A DNA stretch of 9,247 nt from Clostridia bacterium (GCA_017408535.1 JAFQUL010000092.1:1-9247), one strand, 5' to 3'; counted from the first letter of the stretch, positions 1 to 5,002 are shown. Program-made: numbers and translations. Notes: generated from the letters alone by a model not told the origin.

Positions 1-39
1 AAAAACAAAATCCTGCCATCAATATTATTTAGAGAAGAC

Positions 40-68
40 TTGAAAAAATATTCAATTTATGGCATAAT
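40..68 (+). promoter_or_regulatory. Sigma-A-type promoter of the 75-227 RNA
   Basis: TTGAAA at 40-45 and CATAAT at 63-68 are separated by exactly 17 bp. The predicted start, about 7 nt downstream, falls near position 75, which is the first base of the closing helix of the RNA below. The agreement between predicted start and helix end supports the call. It is prediction only. Confidence 0.65.
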
Positions 69-74
69 ATATCT

Positions 75-227
75 GCGACACAATTTCATAATTTTGATTC
101 TGTTTAGAGAAACTATCTTGGTAAAAGGTGCTTTCTCTCTTTTCTCGTCTCTAAACGGAATCGGGATTGTGTCGCAACAATGAGGGATTCACTTTTTCAG
201 TGCGTCTCTTCGGGGGCGCACTTTTTT
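75..227 (+). ncRNA. Small structured noncoding RNA, class unknown
   Basis: This is a transcription unit of about 153 nt with its own promoter and terminator and no usable reading frame. Positions 74-84 pair perfectly with 166-176 (11 bp). Beyond an asymmetric internal loop (85-95 against 163-165), positions 96-110 pair with 148-162 (15 bp, one G-U). The apical loop 111-147 is strongly pyrimidine-rich (TTTCTCTCTTTTCTC). A single-stranded linker (177-198) leads to the terminator hairpin. The purine run 106-112 can also pair with the loop at 132-138, so the inner stem may switch register. 6S RNA was considered, but the internal loop is small and the terminator is separate from the closing stem. 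A tracrRNA was considered because of the GTTTAGAGA/TCTCTAAAC stem, but there is no CRISPR array or cas gene here. Function unknown; the neighbouring phage-type regulators suggest an accessory RNA. Confidence 0.6.
199..227 (+). terminator. Rho-independent terminator with UUCG tetraloop
   Basis: Positions 199-208 pair with 213-222 in a 10-bp stem (AGTGCG with CGCACT at the base, G-U pairs above) closed by a C(UUCG)G tetraloop at 209-212 and its flanks. Six T residues follow at 222-227. This is a textbook intrinsic terminator and fixes the 3' end of the RNA above. Positions 228-335 between it and the next gene hold only a weak 6-bp hairpin (307-324) and nothing else I can support. Confidence 0.9.
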
Positions 228-335
228 ATTTATGAAAACTACCTGTTAAGCCAGTGGCTATGACTGTTAAAGCAGCCCATATCTATACTTGTACTGCCAT
301 ACCTAAATGACATTGGCCTGTCATAGGAGTTTATG

Positions 336-671
336 TTACGGTTTTACTTGCTTAGAGTTTTTTACCATAACGTCAATTACGTCGTAGATCTTACTTCTGT
401 CCTCAACGTCAAGCTTTTCCAGCTTTTCCGCGAGGAGAGAATCTTTAACGGTATATCCCACTTCAACAACGTCGGAAAGTATCATATCCGCCGACACGCC
501 AAGGGCATTTATAATGTCAATGAACGTTTCAAGGGCAGGCAGTTTTTCCCCTCTTTCTATAGAACCTATATAGTTTATGCTTACCCCGGCTTTTTCGGCG
601 AGATCTTCTTGCCTGAGCTTTTTATCTAAACGGTAGTGCCGGATATTTTGGCCGATTGATGAGAGTCCCAT
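336..671 (-). CDS. XRE-family HTH transcriptional regulator
   Basis: This 111-aa DNA-binding protein has a Cro/CI-type helix-turn-helix at about residues 6-65. QEDLAEKAGVSINYIGSIERG is the recognition region, followed by the LGVSADMIL segment that closes the five-helix fold. The remaining ~45 residues (VKDSLLAEKLEKLDVEDRSKIYDVIDVMVKN) are charged and helical and probably dimerise it. There is no peptidase or metal-binding domain, so it is a small SinR/ConR-like repressor. The start ATG is preceded by AGGAGG at 8-nt spacing. It is divergent from the gene at 858, and the gap holds two copies of ACACTAATAGT, the likely binding sites. One copy lies close to its own start (701-711), so autoregulation is likely. 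The gene is visibly more AT-rich than the polysaccharide genes on the right, consistent with acquired DNA. Family certain; target inferred. Confidence 0.92.
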   Translation of the reverse strand: MGLSSIGQNIRHYRLDKKLRQEDLAEKAGVSINYIGSIERGEKLPALETFIDIINALGVSADMILSDVVEVGYTVKDSLLAEKLEKLDVEDRSKIYDVIDVMVKNSKQVKP

Positions 672-700
672 ATCAGATGCCTCCTATTTGTGTGTCGTCC

Positions 701-776
701 ACACTAATAGTATAGACTATAGGGGCTTGACAATACACAATCTGTTAGAAGGTAATCAACACTAATAGTGTTGATT
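701..776. promoter_or_regulatory. Two-site operator region for the XRE regulator
   Basis: The 11-mer ACACTAATAGT occurs at 701-711 and again at 759-769. The second copy sits in a perfect palindrome, 754-776, with 11-bp arms AATCAACACTA and TAGTGTTGATT around one central base. The right arm supplies the TTGATT -35 element of the plus-strand promoter. The first copy lies upstream of the start of the regulator gene. That is the expected layout for a repressor acting on both divergent genes. The binding protein is inferred from position only. Confidence 0.7.
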
Positions 777-799
777 ATTTTATAAATATGGTGTATAAT
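771..799 (+). promoter_or_regulatory. Promoter of the orphan 144-aa gene
   Basis: TTGATT (771-776), a 17-bp spacer and a perfect TATAAT (794-799) predict a start near 806. The -35 element is inside the palindromic operator, so repressor bound there would block polymerase. The leader carries a small hairpin (TCCTGT 811-816 with ACAGGA 822-827, loop TTCGT) ahead of the gene at 858. Confidence 0.7.
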
Positions 800-857
800 A
801 CTAACGTGTATCCTGTTTCGTACAGGACCGGAATATAATAAGTTGAGATGAGTAATT

Positions 858-1292
858 ATGAAGAATAATATTATTTATGAAAAGCATTACCCCTTGATCG
901 AATCCGAAAAAATTTGTGATACGGATAACTTTAGTGTAAAAAAAGCTGACAGCTCTGAACATATACCTTTTGATCAGTTCCTGGAAAAGATCTATAAGGA
1001 TGTGCATTATGTCCCGATCCCTGAAAAGAAGGAAACGGTAAAAAAGTTTGTTGACAAGGCAATAGAAATATCTCAGATAAACGAGATAGACTTAAAGATA
1101 ATCAAGAAATCAGATCATGTTTCCGCGAATTTCTATTTTTTCTGCAGTATGTGGATAGGTTTTTTGAAGGAGCTTATTTGTTTAGCCGACGATATTACCT
1201 TCCGAAAAGATATTGACGGGTTTGATATCATGATATCTATTGACTTTTATACTCATGCAACGTACATAAAAAACAGAAGGCTCTTTCCTTAA
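858..1292 (+). CDS. Orphan protein of unknown function, XRE-linked
   Basis: This 144-aa protein matches no family I can name. It is acidic and lysine-rich, with no signal peptide, no clear membrane segment and no metal-binding motif. Residues ~50-90 (VPIPEKKETVKKFVDKAIEI) look helical. The hydrophobic and aromatic part ~93-110 (SANFYFFCSMWIGFLKELI) precedes ADDITF, then FDIMISIDFYTHATY, a beta-like segment, near the end. The ATG is the first possible start, since an in-frame stop lies 9 nt upstream (849-851). The ribosome site is weak (GAGATGAG). It is transcribed divergently from the XRE gene, from a promoter whose -35 overlaps the operator, so it is probably the repressed target. Codon use and AT richness match the XRE gene. 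The layout resembles regulator-plus-effector pairs on mobile elements (for example antirepressor or defence-type loci), but the sequence itself supports no specific function. Confidence 0.75.
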   Translation: MKNNIIYEKHYPLIESEKICDTDNFSVKKADSSEHIPFDQFLEKIYKDVHYVPIPEKKETVKKFVDKAIEISQINEIDLKIIKKSDHVSANFYFFCSMWIGFLKELICLADDITFRKDIDGFDIMISIDFYTHATYIKNRRLFP

Positions 1293-1327
1293 ACCGATGC
1301 GGTATCATTACTAAGCAGTATAGATTT

Positions 1328-1432
1328 TAGGGACAGGCAGAATAGCCTTAAGCTATTCTGCCTGTCCCTATAAGTTTGATATATATTTTCAAAATGATAT
1401 GAAATCCCGGTAGGGGCGTGCATTGCACGTCC
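1328..1432 (-). repeat. Dispersed intergenic repeat, copy A, with 19-bp hairpin
   Basis: Positions 1328-1346 and 1352-1370 are a perfect 19-bp inverted repeat with loop CTTAA. The adjoining 1362-1432 segment (CTGTCCCTA, AAGTTTGATATATAT, CGGTAGGGGCG, then CGTCC) is the reverse complement of the conserved core seen at 5645-5714 and 5832-5898. The copy lies between two convergent genes, where its hairpin could act in either direction, but neither side has a proper T-tract. The rest of the gap (1433-1497) shows nothing recognisable. Confidence 0.8.
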
Positions 1433-1497
1433 GCTGTGACAATCTGTAAATAGTGCATTTCCTCCTTGCATAGGGCACAACGCTAATGTATAACAGA

Positions 1498-2097
1498 TCA
1501 AAGAATACTTCTGAATGCTACCGCTTTACCGAGGATACGGATGCTGTTCAGCTCCTCACCCATAAAACGCATGGGACGGTAGGCGGGATTCTCCGCAAAG
1601 AGGGAAAGCACACCGCTGTCACGGTCATAATATACTCTCTTGAGAGTAGCCTCATCTCCGATAAGCACTGCGGCTATCTCACCGTCATTGACTATCTCCT
1701 GACGGCGGATAAAAACAATGTCCCCATCGGCTATTCTTGCGCCGATCATACTGTCCCCCTTTGCCTCAAGGCAAAAGTCGGCATCAACACCAAAGAAGGG
1801 ATCAACGTATACCCCCCGATCCTCTTCAGCAAAGATCGGCTGACCGCAGGCGATACTGCCGAGAAGGGGAATGCGGCGGCCGATACTCTCGGTACCCTCA
1901 TCCCCGGTAAGCAGATAGGAGGGAGAAACACCAAGAGCCTCTGCATATTTTACCAGCATATTCTGGCTGATGTCACGCTCGCCCTTTTCTGCCTTGGAGA
2001 CAGCGCTTCTGCCGCCATAGCCAACCCTGAGCGCAAGCTCCTCCTGGCTCATTCCTCTTTCTAATCTGAGCTTACGTAATCTTTCGCAGACGGTCAT
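1498..2097 (-). CDS. LexA/CI-like self-cleaving phage repressor (XRE HTH + S24 peptidase)
   Basis: This 199-aa repressor has an N-terminal Cro/CI helix-turn-helix (about 4-62, with SQEELALRVGYGGRSAVSKAEKG as the recognition unit) and a C-terminal LexA-fold S24 peptidase. The self-cleavage site is Cys84-Gly85 in GSIACGQPIFAEED. The catalytic serine is Ser116 in KGDSM and the lysine is Lys153 in TLKR, so it should be active. By family knowledge, RecA filaments formed on DNA damage trigger cleavage and derepression. It lacks the dedicated LexA winged-helix domain, so it is a prophage-type repressor rather than the host SOS regulator. AAAGGAGG sits 5 nt before the ATG. It is divergent from the replication operon at 2399, and GGGGACAA operators in the gap are its likely targets. 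The size is normal and the gene looks intact. Confidence 0.93.
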   Translation of the reverse strand: MTVCERLRKLRLERGMSQEELALRVGYGGRSAVSKAEKGERDISQNMLVKYAEALGVSPSYLLTGDEGTESIGRRIPLLGSIACGQPIFAEEDRGVYVDPFFGVDADFCLEAKGDSMIGARIADGDIVFIRRQEIVNDGEIAAVLIGDEATLKRVYYDRDSGVLSLFAENPAYRPMRFMGEELNSIRILGKAVAFRSIL

Positions 2098-2136
2098 AGC
2101 GGCCTCCTTTTATCGTTTTCTACTTTTTTCGGTACC

Positions 2137-2183
2137 ATTCTATCACAGCAAAATAAAAATGTCAATCCAATTTGGGGACAAAT
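2137..2183 (-). promoter_or_regulatory. Repressor promoter with adjacent operator
   Basis: On the minus strand, TTGACA (2160-2165), a 17-bp spacer and TAGAAT (2137-2142) form a near-consensus promoter for the LexA/CI-like gene. Immediately upstream of its -35, ATTTGGGGACAAAT at 2170-2183 shares the GGGGACAA half-site with the larger palindrome at 2344-2364. The repressor could bind here to control its own synthesis. Confidence 0.75.
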
Positions 2184-2204
2184 AAATAATTTTGCAAAAA
2201 AATG

Positions 2205-2233
2205 TTGACAGAACGGCAACAATCTGCTATATT
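2205..2233 (+). promoter_or_regulatory. Rightward (early/lytic) promoter of replication operon
   Basis: Consensus TTGACA (2205-2210), a 17-bp spacer and TATATT (2228-2233) predict a start near 2240. This leaves a leader of about 160 nt before the gene at 2399. The promoter is back to back with the repressor promoter, as in phage immunity regions. Confidence 0.78.
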
Positions 2234-2290
2234 ATCCCTGTAGATGAAGCAGCTATTCATATAGCGTAGCTTTATATATTACACCGGATA

Positions 2291-2334
2291 CAAAAGGTCA
2301 CTCCGCGGCATTCGCTTTACCTGCCGCGCTTTTG
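2291..2334 (+). promoter_or_regulatory. Leader hairpin, possible attenuator
   Basis: CGCGGCA (2304-2310) pairs with TGCCGCG (2322-2328) across an 11-nt loop. CAAAAG (2291-2296) can extend it with CTTTTG (2329-2334) across a 7-nt bulge. The GC-rich stem followed by CTTTTGTTT resembles a weak intrinsic terminator inside the leader of the rightward operon. It could reduce read-through. No antiterminator is evident. Confidence 0.4.
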
Positions 2335-2343
2335 TTTCAGTAA

Positions 2344-2364
2344 TTGTCCCCACCTTGGGGACAA
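2344..2364. promoter_or_regulatory. Palindromic operator of the LexA/CI-like repressor
   Basis: TTGTCCCCA (2344-2352) and TGGGGACAA (2356-2364) are perfect 9-bp arms around CCT. The arm repeats the GGGGACAA seen at 2174-2181. It lies about 105 bp downstream of the predicted rightward start, so it may act as a roadblock or looping site, or mark a second promoter that I cannot see clearly. A role at RNA level as a hairpin is also possible. Confidence 0.65.
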
Positions 2365-2398
2365 ACTCAAAAATAACAGAAAGAAAGAAGGGAAAAGT

Positions 2399-2584
2399 GT
2401 GTTTGTTCCCGACAGCAATGACCTGCATTCCATAGCTGACCACAGAAGAGCCGCAGAGGAGAGAAAACTGCCCCGTTGTTCTGTCTGCCGCGACCCGATA
2501 ACCGACGATCATTATTACTTTATTAAGGGTATGTCCGTTTGCTGTGACTGCCTTGACAGAGAATTTCGCGTGCTTTGCGACTGA
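2399..2584 (+). CDS. Small Cys4 zinc-binding protein, phage type
   Basis: This 61-aa protein carries two cysteine pairs, Cys27-x2-Cys30 and Cys48-x2-Cys51, spaced as in a zinc ribbon or finger. The first 24 residues are charged and probably helical. The start is a GTG, with AAGAAGGG 6 nt upstream; no ATG fits the frame, since the only internal methionine (45) falls between the cysteine pairs. It is the first gene of the rightward operon, ahead of the replisome-organizer gene, a position in which many clostridial prophages carry tiny zinc proteins of unknown role. A DNA- or protein-binding accessory role in early phage functions is inference. An additional cysteine (Cys49) and the C-terminal CD are not part of the motif. 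Confidence 0.7.
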   Translation: MFVPDSNDLHSIADHRRAAEERKLPRCSVCRDPITDDHYYFIKGMSVCCDCLDREFRVLCD

Positions 2585-2615
2585 ATACCGTAAATAACAG
2601 AAAGGATATGTAAAA

Positions 2616-2957
2616 ATGGCTGAAAGACGAATGTTTTCAAGAAAGATAATCAACTCTGACCGTTTCACCGAGCTGCCCTTTTCCGCACAGACTCTCTATT
2701 TCCATCTGGGAATGGAGGCGGACGATGACGGACTGCTCAATAATGCCAACAGAATACGCCGTGTTATCTGTGCAGGCGAGGCTGACGTCCAGCTACTTGA
2801 AAAGAACGGATATATAATAATTTTTGAGAGCGGCATTGTGGCTATACGTCATTGGAAGATACACAATCTTATAAAGGGCGACAGATATAAGCCCAGCATT
2901 TTCGTGTCGGAAAAGGAACGGCTTTTGCTGGAGGACAACGTTTATACCGTTATCTGA
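2616..2957 (+). CDS. Phage replisome organizer, N-terminal domain (short or truncated)
   Basis: This 113-aa protein opens with MAERRMFSRKIINSD and contains FSAQTLYFHLGMEADDDGLLNN (about 22-43), a winged-helix region and VAIRHWKIHNLIKGDRYKPS (about 75-94). These are hallmarks of the phage replisome-organizer N-terminal family, which binds the origin and recruits helicase loader or helicase. A ribosome site, GAAAGGA, lies 9 nt before the ATG. The protein ends abruptly after NVYTVI. Many relatives, as I recall them, run on into a polar tail rich in VRLGKDR-like residues, and a +1 frame here starting at 2959 gives TEKVRNPFGTQAEPQVRIG before a stop at 3016. Either the gene is naturally short or it lost its tail by a one-base change. 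The TATAG repeats and DnaA boxes just downstream fit an origin next to its initiator gene. Confidence 0.85.
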   Translation: MAERRMFSRKIINSDRFTELPFSAQTLYFHLGMEADDDGLLNNANRIRRVICAGEADVQLLEKNGYIIIFESGIVAIRHWKIHNLIKGDRYKPSIFVSEKERLLLEDNVYTVI

Positions 2958-3018
2958 CACTGAAAAGGTGCGGAACCCATTTGGAACCCAAGCGGAACCG
3001 CAGGTTAGGATAGGTTAA

Positions 3019-3053
3019 TACAGTATAGTATAGTGTAGTATAATATAGTATAG
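3019..3053 (+). repeat. Tandem 5-bp TATAG repeats (AT-rich unwinding region)
   Basis: Seven consecutive 5-bp units run in register: TACAG, TATAG, TATAG, TGTAG, TATAA, TATAG, TATAG. They follow the replisome-organizer gene and precede the DnaA-box cluster. The AT richness and repeat of TAG suit a DNA unwinding element or iterons. The repeat could also be simple sequence left from a decayed gene tail. Confidence 0.8.
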
Positions 3054-3088
3054 TCAAAGGGGGAGCGATAAGGTGCAAAATCCACGGG

Positions 3089-3151
3089 TTTTCCACAATT
3101 CGGTGGATAACGTATGTGGAAAAGTGGATAAATACGCTCTTTTGTGGAAAA
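3089..3151. other. Cluster of five DnaA-box-like sites, putative replication origin
   Basis: Five 9-mers, each one base away from the DnaA-box consensus TTATCCACA or its complement TGTGGATAA, lie within 63 bp. They are TTTTCCACA (3089-3097), GGTGGATAA (3102-3110), TGTGGAAAA (3115-3123), AGTGGATAA (3123-3131) and TGTGGAAAA (3143-3151). Four face the same way. The neighbouring AT-rich repeat (3019-3053) and initiator-type gene (2616-2957) complete the usual parts of a phage or plasmid origin. No coding sequence is needed here, because the next gene has its own start at 3184. Confidence 0.65.
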
Positions 3152-3183
3152 CTCCACCGACTACGGTTATAAGGAGGAATTTA

Positions 3184-3369
3184 ATGGAACAGCGATGCTG
3201 GCTCAATCTTATAGAAAAGAAATGTCCCGTTTGCGGAAAGATCTTCGTTCCTGCACCATTTCACGTTTATTTTCGTGGAGATGACGTAATGTGCAGTTGG
3301 GGTTGTCTTAACGAATACCTGAGAAGGAAAGATAAGACCAGGCTCCGCCGACAGAAGAGAATTATCTGA
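3184..3369 (+). CDS. Small zinc-finger protein, phage type
   Basis: This 61-aa basic protein has Cys14-x2-Cys17-Gly and Cys37-x3-Cys41 (KKCPVCGKIF, then MCSWGCLNEYL), a typical small zinc finger. A strongly basic tail follows (RRKDKTRLRRQKRII), suggesting nucleic acid contact. The start is the ATG at 3184, preceded by AAGGAGG at 7-nt spacing. An upstream GTG in the same frame (3073) has no ribosome site and would run through the DnaA-box cluster. It stands 14 bp ahead of the next small gene and follows the putative origin, so it belongs to the rightward phage-type operon. Exact function unknown. Confidence 0.78.
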   Translation: MEQRCWLNLIEKKCPVCGKIFVPAPFHVYFRGDDVMCSWGCLNEYLRRKDKTRLRRQKRII

Positions 3370-3383
3370 GGAGCGGCGGTAAT

Positions 3384-3602
3384 ATGAGCGAATACTCCGC
3401 GGCATTTGCGAAATGTCCCTTTTACGGAAAGGATGACAGATCAAGGATCTACTGTAACGAGGGGGTGTGGAATGACAGCTTTATGCACATGATATTTCTT
3501 TATCCTGCAAAGAAGAGCAGCTACAAAAGAAAATACTGCGATAATATATATGAACAGTGTCCTATATACAGTGCTCTCTTACTTAAATATGAGGATAAAT
3601 GA
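3384..3602 (+). CDS. Small Cys-rich phage-type protein of unknown function
   Basis: This 72-aa protein has four cysteines (11, 24, 52, 59) in the pattern AKCPFYGKDD, RIYCNEG, KYCDNIYEQCPIYSALLLKYED. Similar short proteins with a CPFY start and a CPIY-LLLKY end accompany early genes in clostridial prophages, as I recall. Zinc or iron-sulfur binding is possible but not shown. A GGAG sits about 11 nt before the ATG, immediately after the stop of the gene at 3184, so the two are co-translated. Its last 20 bp overlap, antisense, the 3' end of the glycosyltransferase gene, so this operon ends by running directly into host DNA with no terminator between. Confidence 0.72.
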   Translation: MSEYSAAFAKCPFYGKDDRSRIYCNEGVWNDSFMHMIFLYPAKKSSYKRKYCDNIYEQCPIYSALLLKYEDK

Positions 3603-4833
3603 TCCGCCTTTCTCTTTTTAAGAGATGAAAGCAGTGCACGGTAAATACCGAGGCACAGATAATGAGCAGAGGAAGGACGGTATATGCGTATCTCTCGTTA
3701 GGGATAAAGCAGAGCTGGAGAGCGGTCAGCGCCGCCGCATACAGAGCGGTGAAGCGCAAAGGACGGATAAGAGGTGAAAAGCCTGCGGCAAGCCACCCCG
3801 AAACTACCGAAAAGTAGTGCACAAAGGGCAGATACCAATTGTGAAAGGGGGGAGAGACAGGTCCCGGCAGATAATACCAGATATTAAAAAAGATATATTT
3901 GAATTTCCCTGCGGTATACCAGTAGAGGTATCTGAGCGGCTCATTCAGAAATCCGTTTTTGATCCGTTCTATCGCCGCCGCCATCTCTTCCTCACGGGGG
4001 AGATAAAACCCCTCCGGTATAAGCATATCGGGAAAAGTCCCGAAGAGAAGGGGATTCCCGCCGCCGGAGGACAGCAGGACGAATTCACCGAGGACCAGAA
4101 TATTTCTCACCCACCAGGGGAGCATTACCAGTGCGCCGCACACAAAAAAGGAAGCGGCTTCTGTCAGGATAATGCGTATTTCTCTTTTGCTGTGCCTGCG
4201 GGCGGTAACGAGTCTGTAGAGAAAAGGAAGAAAGGCAAGAGGGAAGGCGGTGGGACGGATCAGCACAGAGAGGGCAAAAAGTGCTCCGCACAGCCCGGAC
4301 AAAAGGATACGGCGGCTGTGGCTGTACTCTCTCCCGGGATCGAGAGAGAGCAGCTGAAGATAAAAATACAGAATAAAGACGAAAAGATATAGGCACTCTG
4401 TTAAAAGACAGAGACAGCTCATAATAAAGGGGGGATAAACGGCTATGATCAGCCCCGCCATGGCTCCGGCGGCAAGAGAGTGGAGCCGTTTACCGATCAT
4501 GACACAGAGGACTGCCGTAATACTGCCGAGAAGGCACTGGCCCAGCTGTATCGGGAGAAGACCGCCGCTCTCCCCGAAAAGAGAGAGAAAAAAGGCGAGG
4601 AACAGAGGATATCCCGGGGTGACGTAGGCGTCGGGGAGCTCTGACAGATAGCCGTAGGCACCGCCGTTTGTGAGCCTGCGTGCCATAGAGAGATAATTTT
4701 CCCCGTCACCCATCAGAGGATAGTCAACGTTTATTACAAAATGAACTCTTAGCGCAAGGGCGGCAATAAATATCGCGCTATACCAAATGATCTCATTATT
4801 TATTTTTCTGCTTTTGCCGCCCGCGTGAGTCAT
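3583..4833 (-). CDS. GT-C membrane glycosyltransferase, ArnT/PMT-2 (GT39-like) family
   Basis: This 416-aa multispanning protein would transfer a sugar from a polyprenyl-phosphate donor to an extracytoplasmic acceptor. The first membrane helix is ~16-34. The first outer loop holds NVDYPLMGDGENYLSMARRL, with Asp37 and Asp43-Glu45 as the likely catalytic and metal-contact acids. It is followed by TPGYPLF (72-78), a signature of this family. About ten further hydrophobic helices follow. LTECLYL (144-150), RPTAFP (193-198) and PWWVRN (239-244, then SSGGGNPLLFG) are typical landmarks, and NERYAYTVLPLL lies near the end. GGAGGT is 6 nt before the ATG. It is a lone gene, divergent from nothing obvious, with the 1.2-kb intergenic region upstream. 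Substrate unknown; wall-polymer or lipid-linked glycan decoration is inferred. The final residues are coded over the tail of the phage-type gene, so its native C-terminus may have been altered. Confidence 0.88.
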   Translation of the reverse strand: MTHAGGKSRKINNEIIWYSAIFIAALALRVHFVINVDYPLMGDGENYLSMARRLTNGGAYGYLSELPDAYVTPGYPLFLAFFLSLFGESGGLLPIQLGQCLLGSITAVLCVMIGKRLHSLAAGAMAGLIIAVYPPFIMSCLCLLTECLYLFVFILYFYLQLLSLDPGREYSHSRRILLSGLCGALFALSVLIRPTAFPLAFLPFLYRLVTARRHSKREIRIILTEAASFFVCGALVMLPWWVRNILVLGEFVLLSSGGGNPLLFGTFPDMLIPEGFYLPREEEMAAAIERIKNGFLNEPLRYLYWYTAGKFKYIFFNIWYYLPGPVSPPFHNWYLPFVHYFSVVSGWLAAGFSPLIRPLRFTALYAAALTALQLCFIPNERYAYTVLPLLIICASVFTVHCFHLLKRERRIIYPHI

Positions 4834-4913
4834 AGCTTACCTCCAGAAAAGGGATTTTTTCCCGGTCAGAAAATATTATCGGCATAAAGCAACGGTATTA
4901 TTCCGGTAAAAAG

Positions 4914-4933
4914 AAAAAACCACCCGACGGTGG
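4914..4933 (-). terminator. Rho-independent terminator, minus strand
   Basis: Read on the minus strand, CCACC (4929-4933) pairs with GGTGG (4920-4924) around a GTCG loop and is followed by TTTTTT (4914-4919), then CTTTTT. It ends transcripts arriving from the right, that is the long RNA below, before the glycosyltransferase leader. Confidence 0.8.
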
Positions 4934-4954
4934 GAGAAATGGCAGTCATAAAAT

Positions 4955-5002
4955 GGAAGTGACCCTCGATCCGGCTATCTCCGTTGATCGGGGGTCACTT
5001 CC
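4955..5002. repeat. 17-bp inverted repeat hairpin
   Basis: GGAAGTGACCC-TCGATC (4955-4971) pairs with 4986-5002 over 17 positions with a single G-T wobble. CGG (4972-4974) and CCG (4981-4983) extend it, leaving a 6-nt loop. On the minus strand it is followed by ATTTTAT, so it may be a first, weaker terminator ahead of 4914-4933. It could alternatively be a mobile-element end. Confidence 0.75.

Noticed and set aside
75..227. tracrRNA of a type II CRISPR system
   Set aside because: The GTTTAGAGA/TCTCTAAAC stem is suggestive, but no array or cas gene is in the window and both arms are in one transcript starting at the helix. Kept only as a check.
333..629. Plus-strand 98-aa frame with AGGAG ahead of the ATG
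   Set aside because: It lies antisense to the clearly real XRE gene, shows no family resemblance, and the ribosome-site match is coincidental.
1486..2064. Plus-strand 192-aa frame opposite the LexA/CI-like gene
   Set aside because: The opposite strand encodes a complete HTH plus S24 peptidase with all catalytic residues; this frame is its shadow.
3073..3183. GTG start at 3073 extending the small zinc-finger protein by 37 residues
   Set aside because: The extension would translate the DnaA-box cluster; the ATG at 3184 has a perfect AAGGAGG site.
3817..4392. Plus-strand 191-aa frame opposite the glycosyltransferase
   Set aside because: Low-complexity, charged shadow of a membrane-protein gene; no ribosome site and no recognisable domain.
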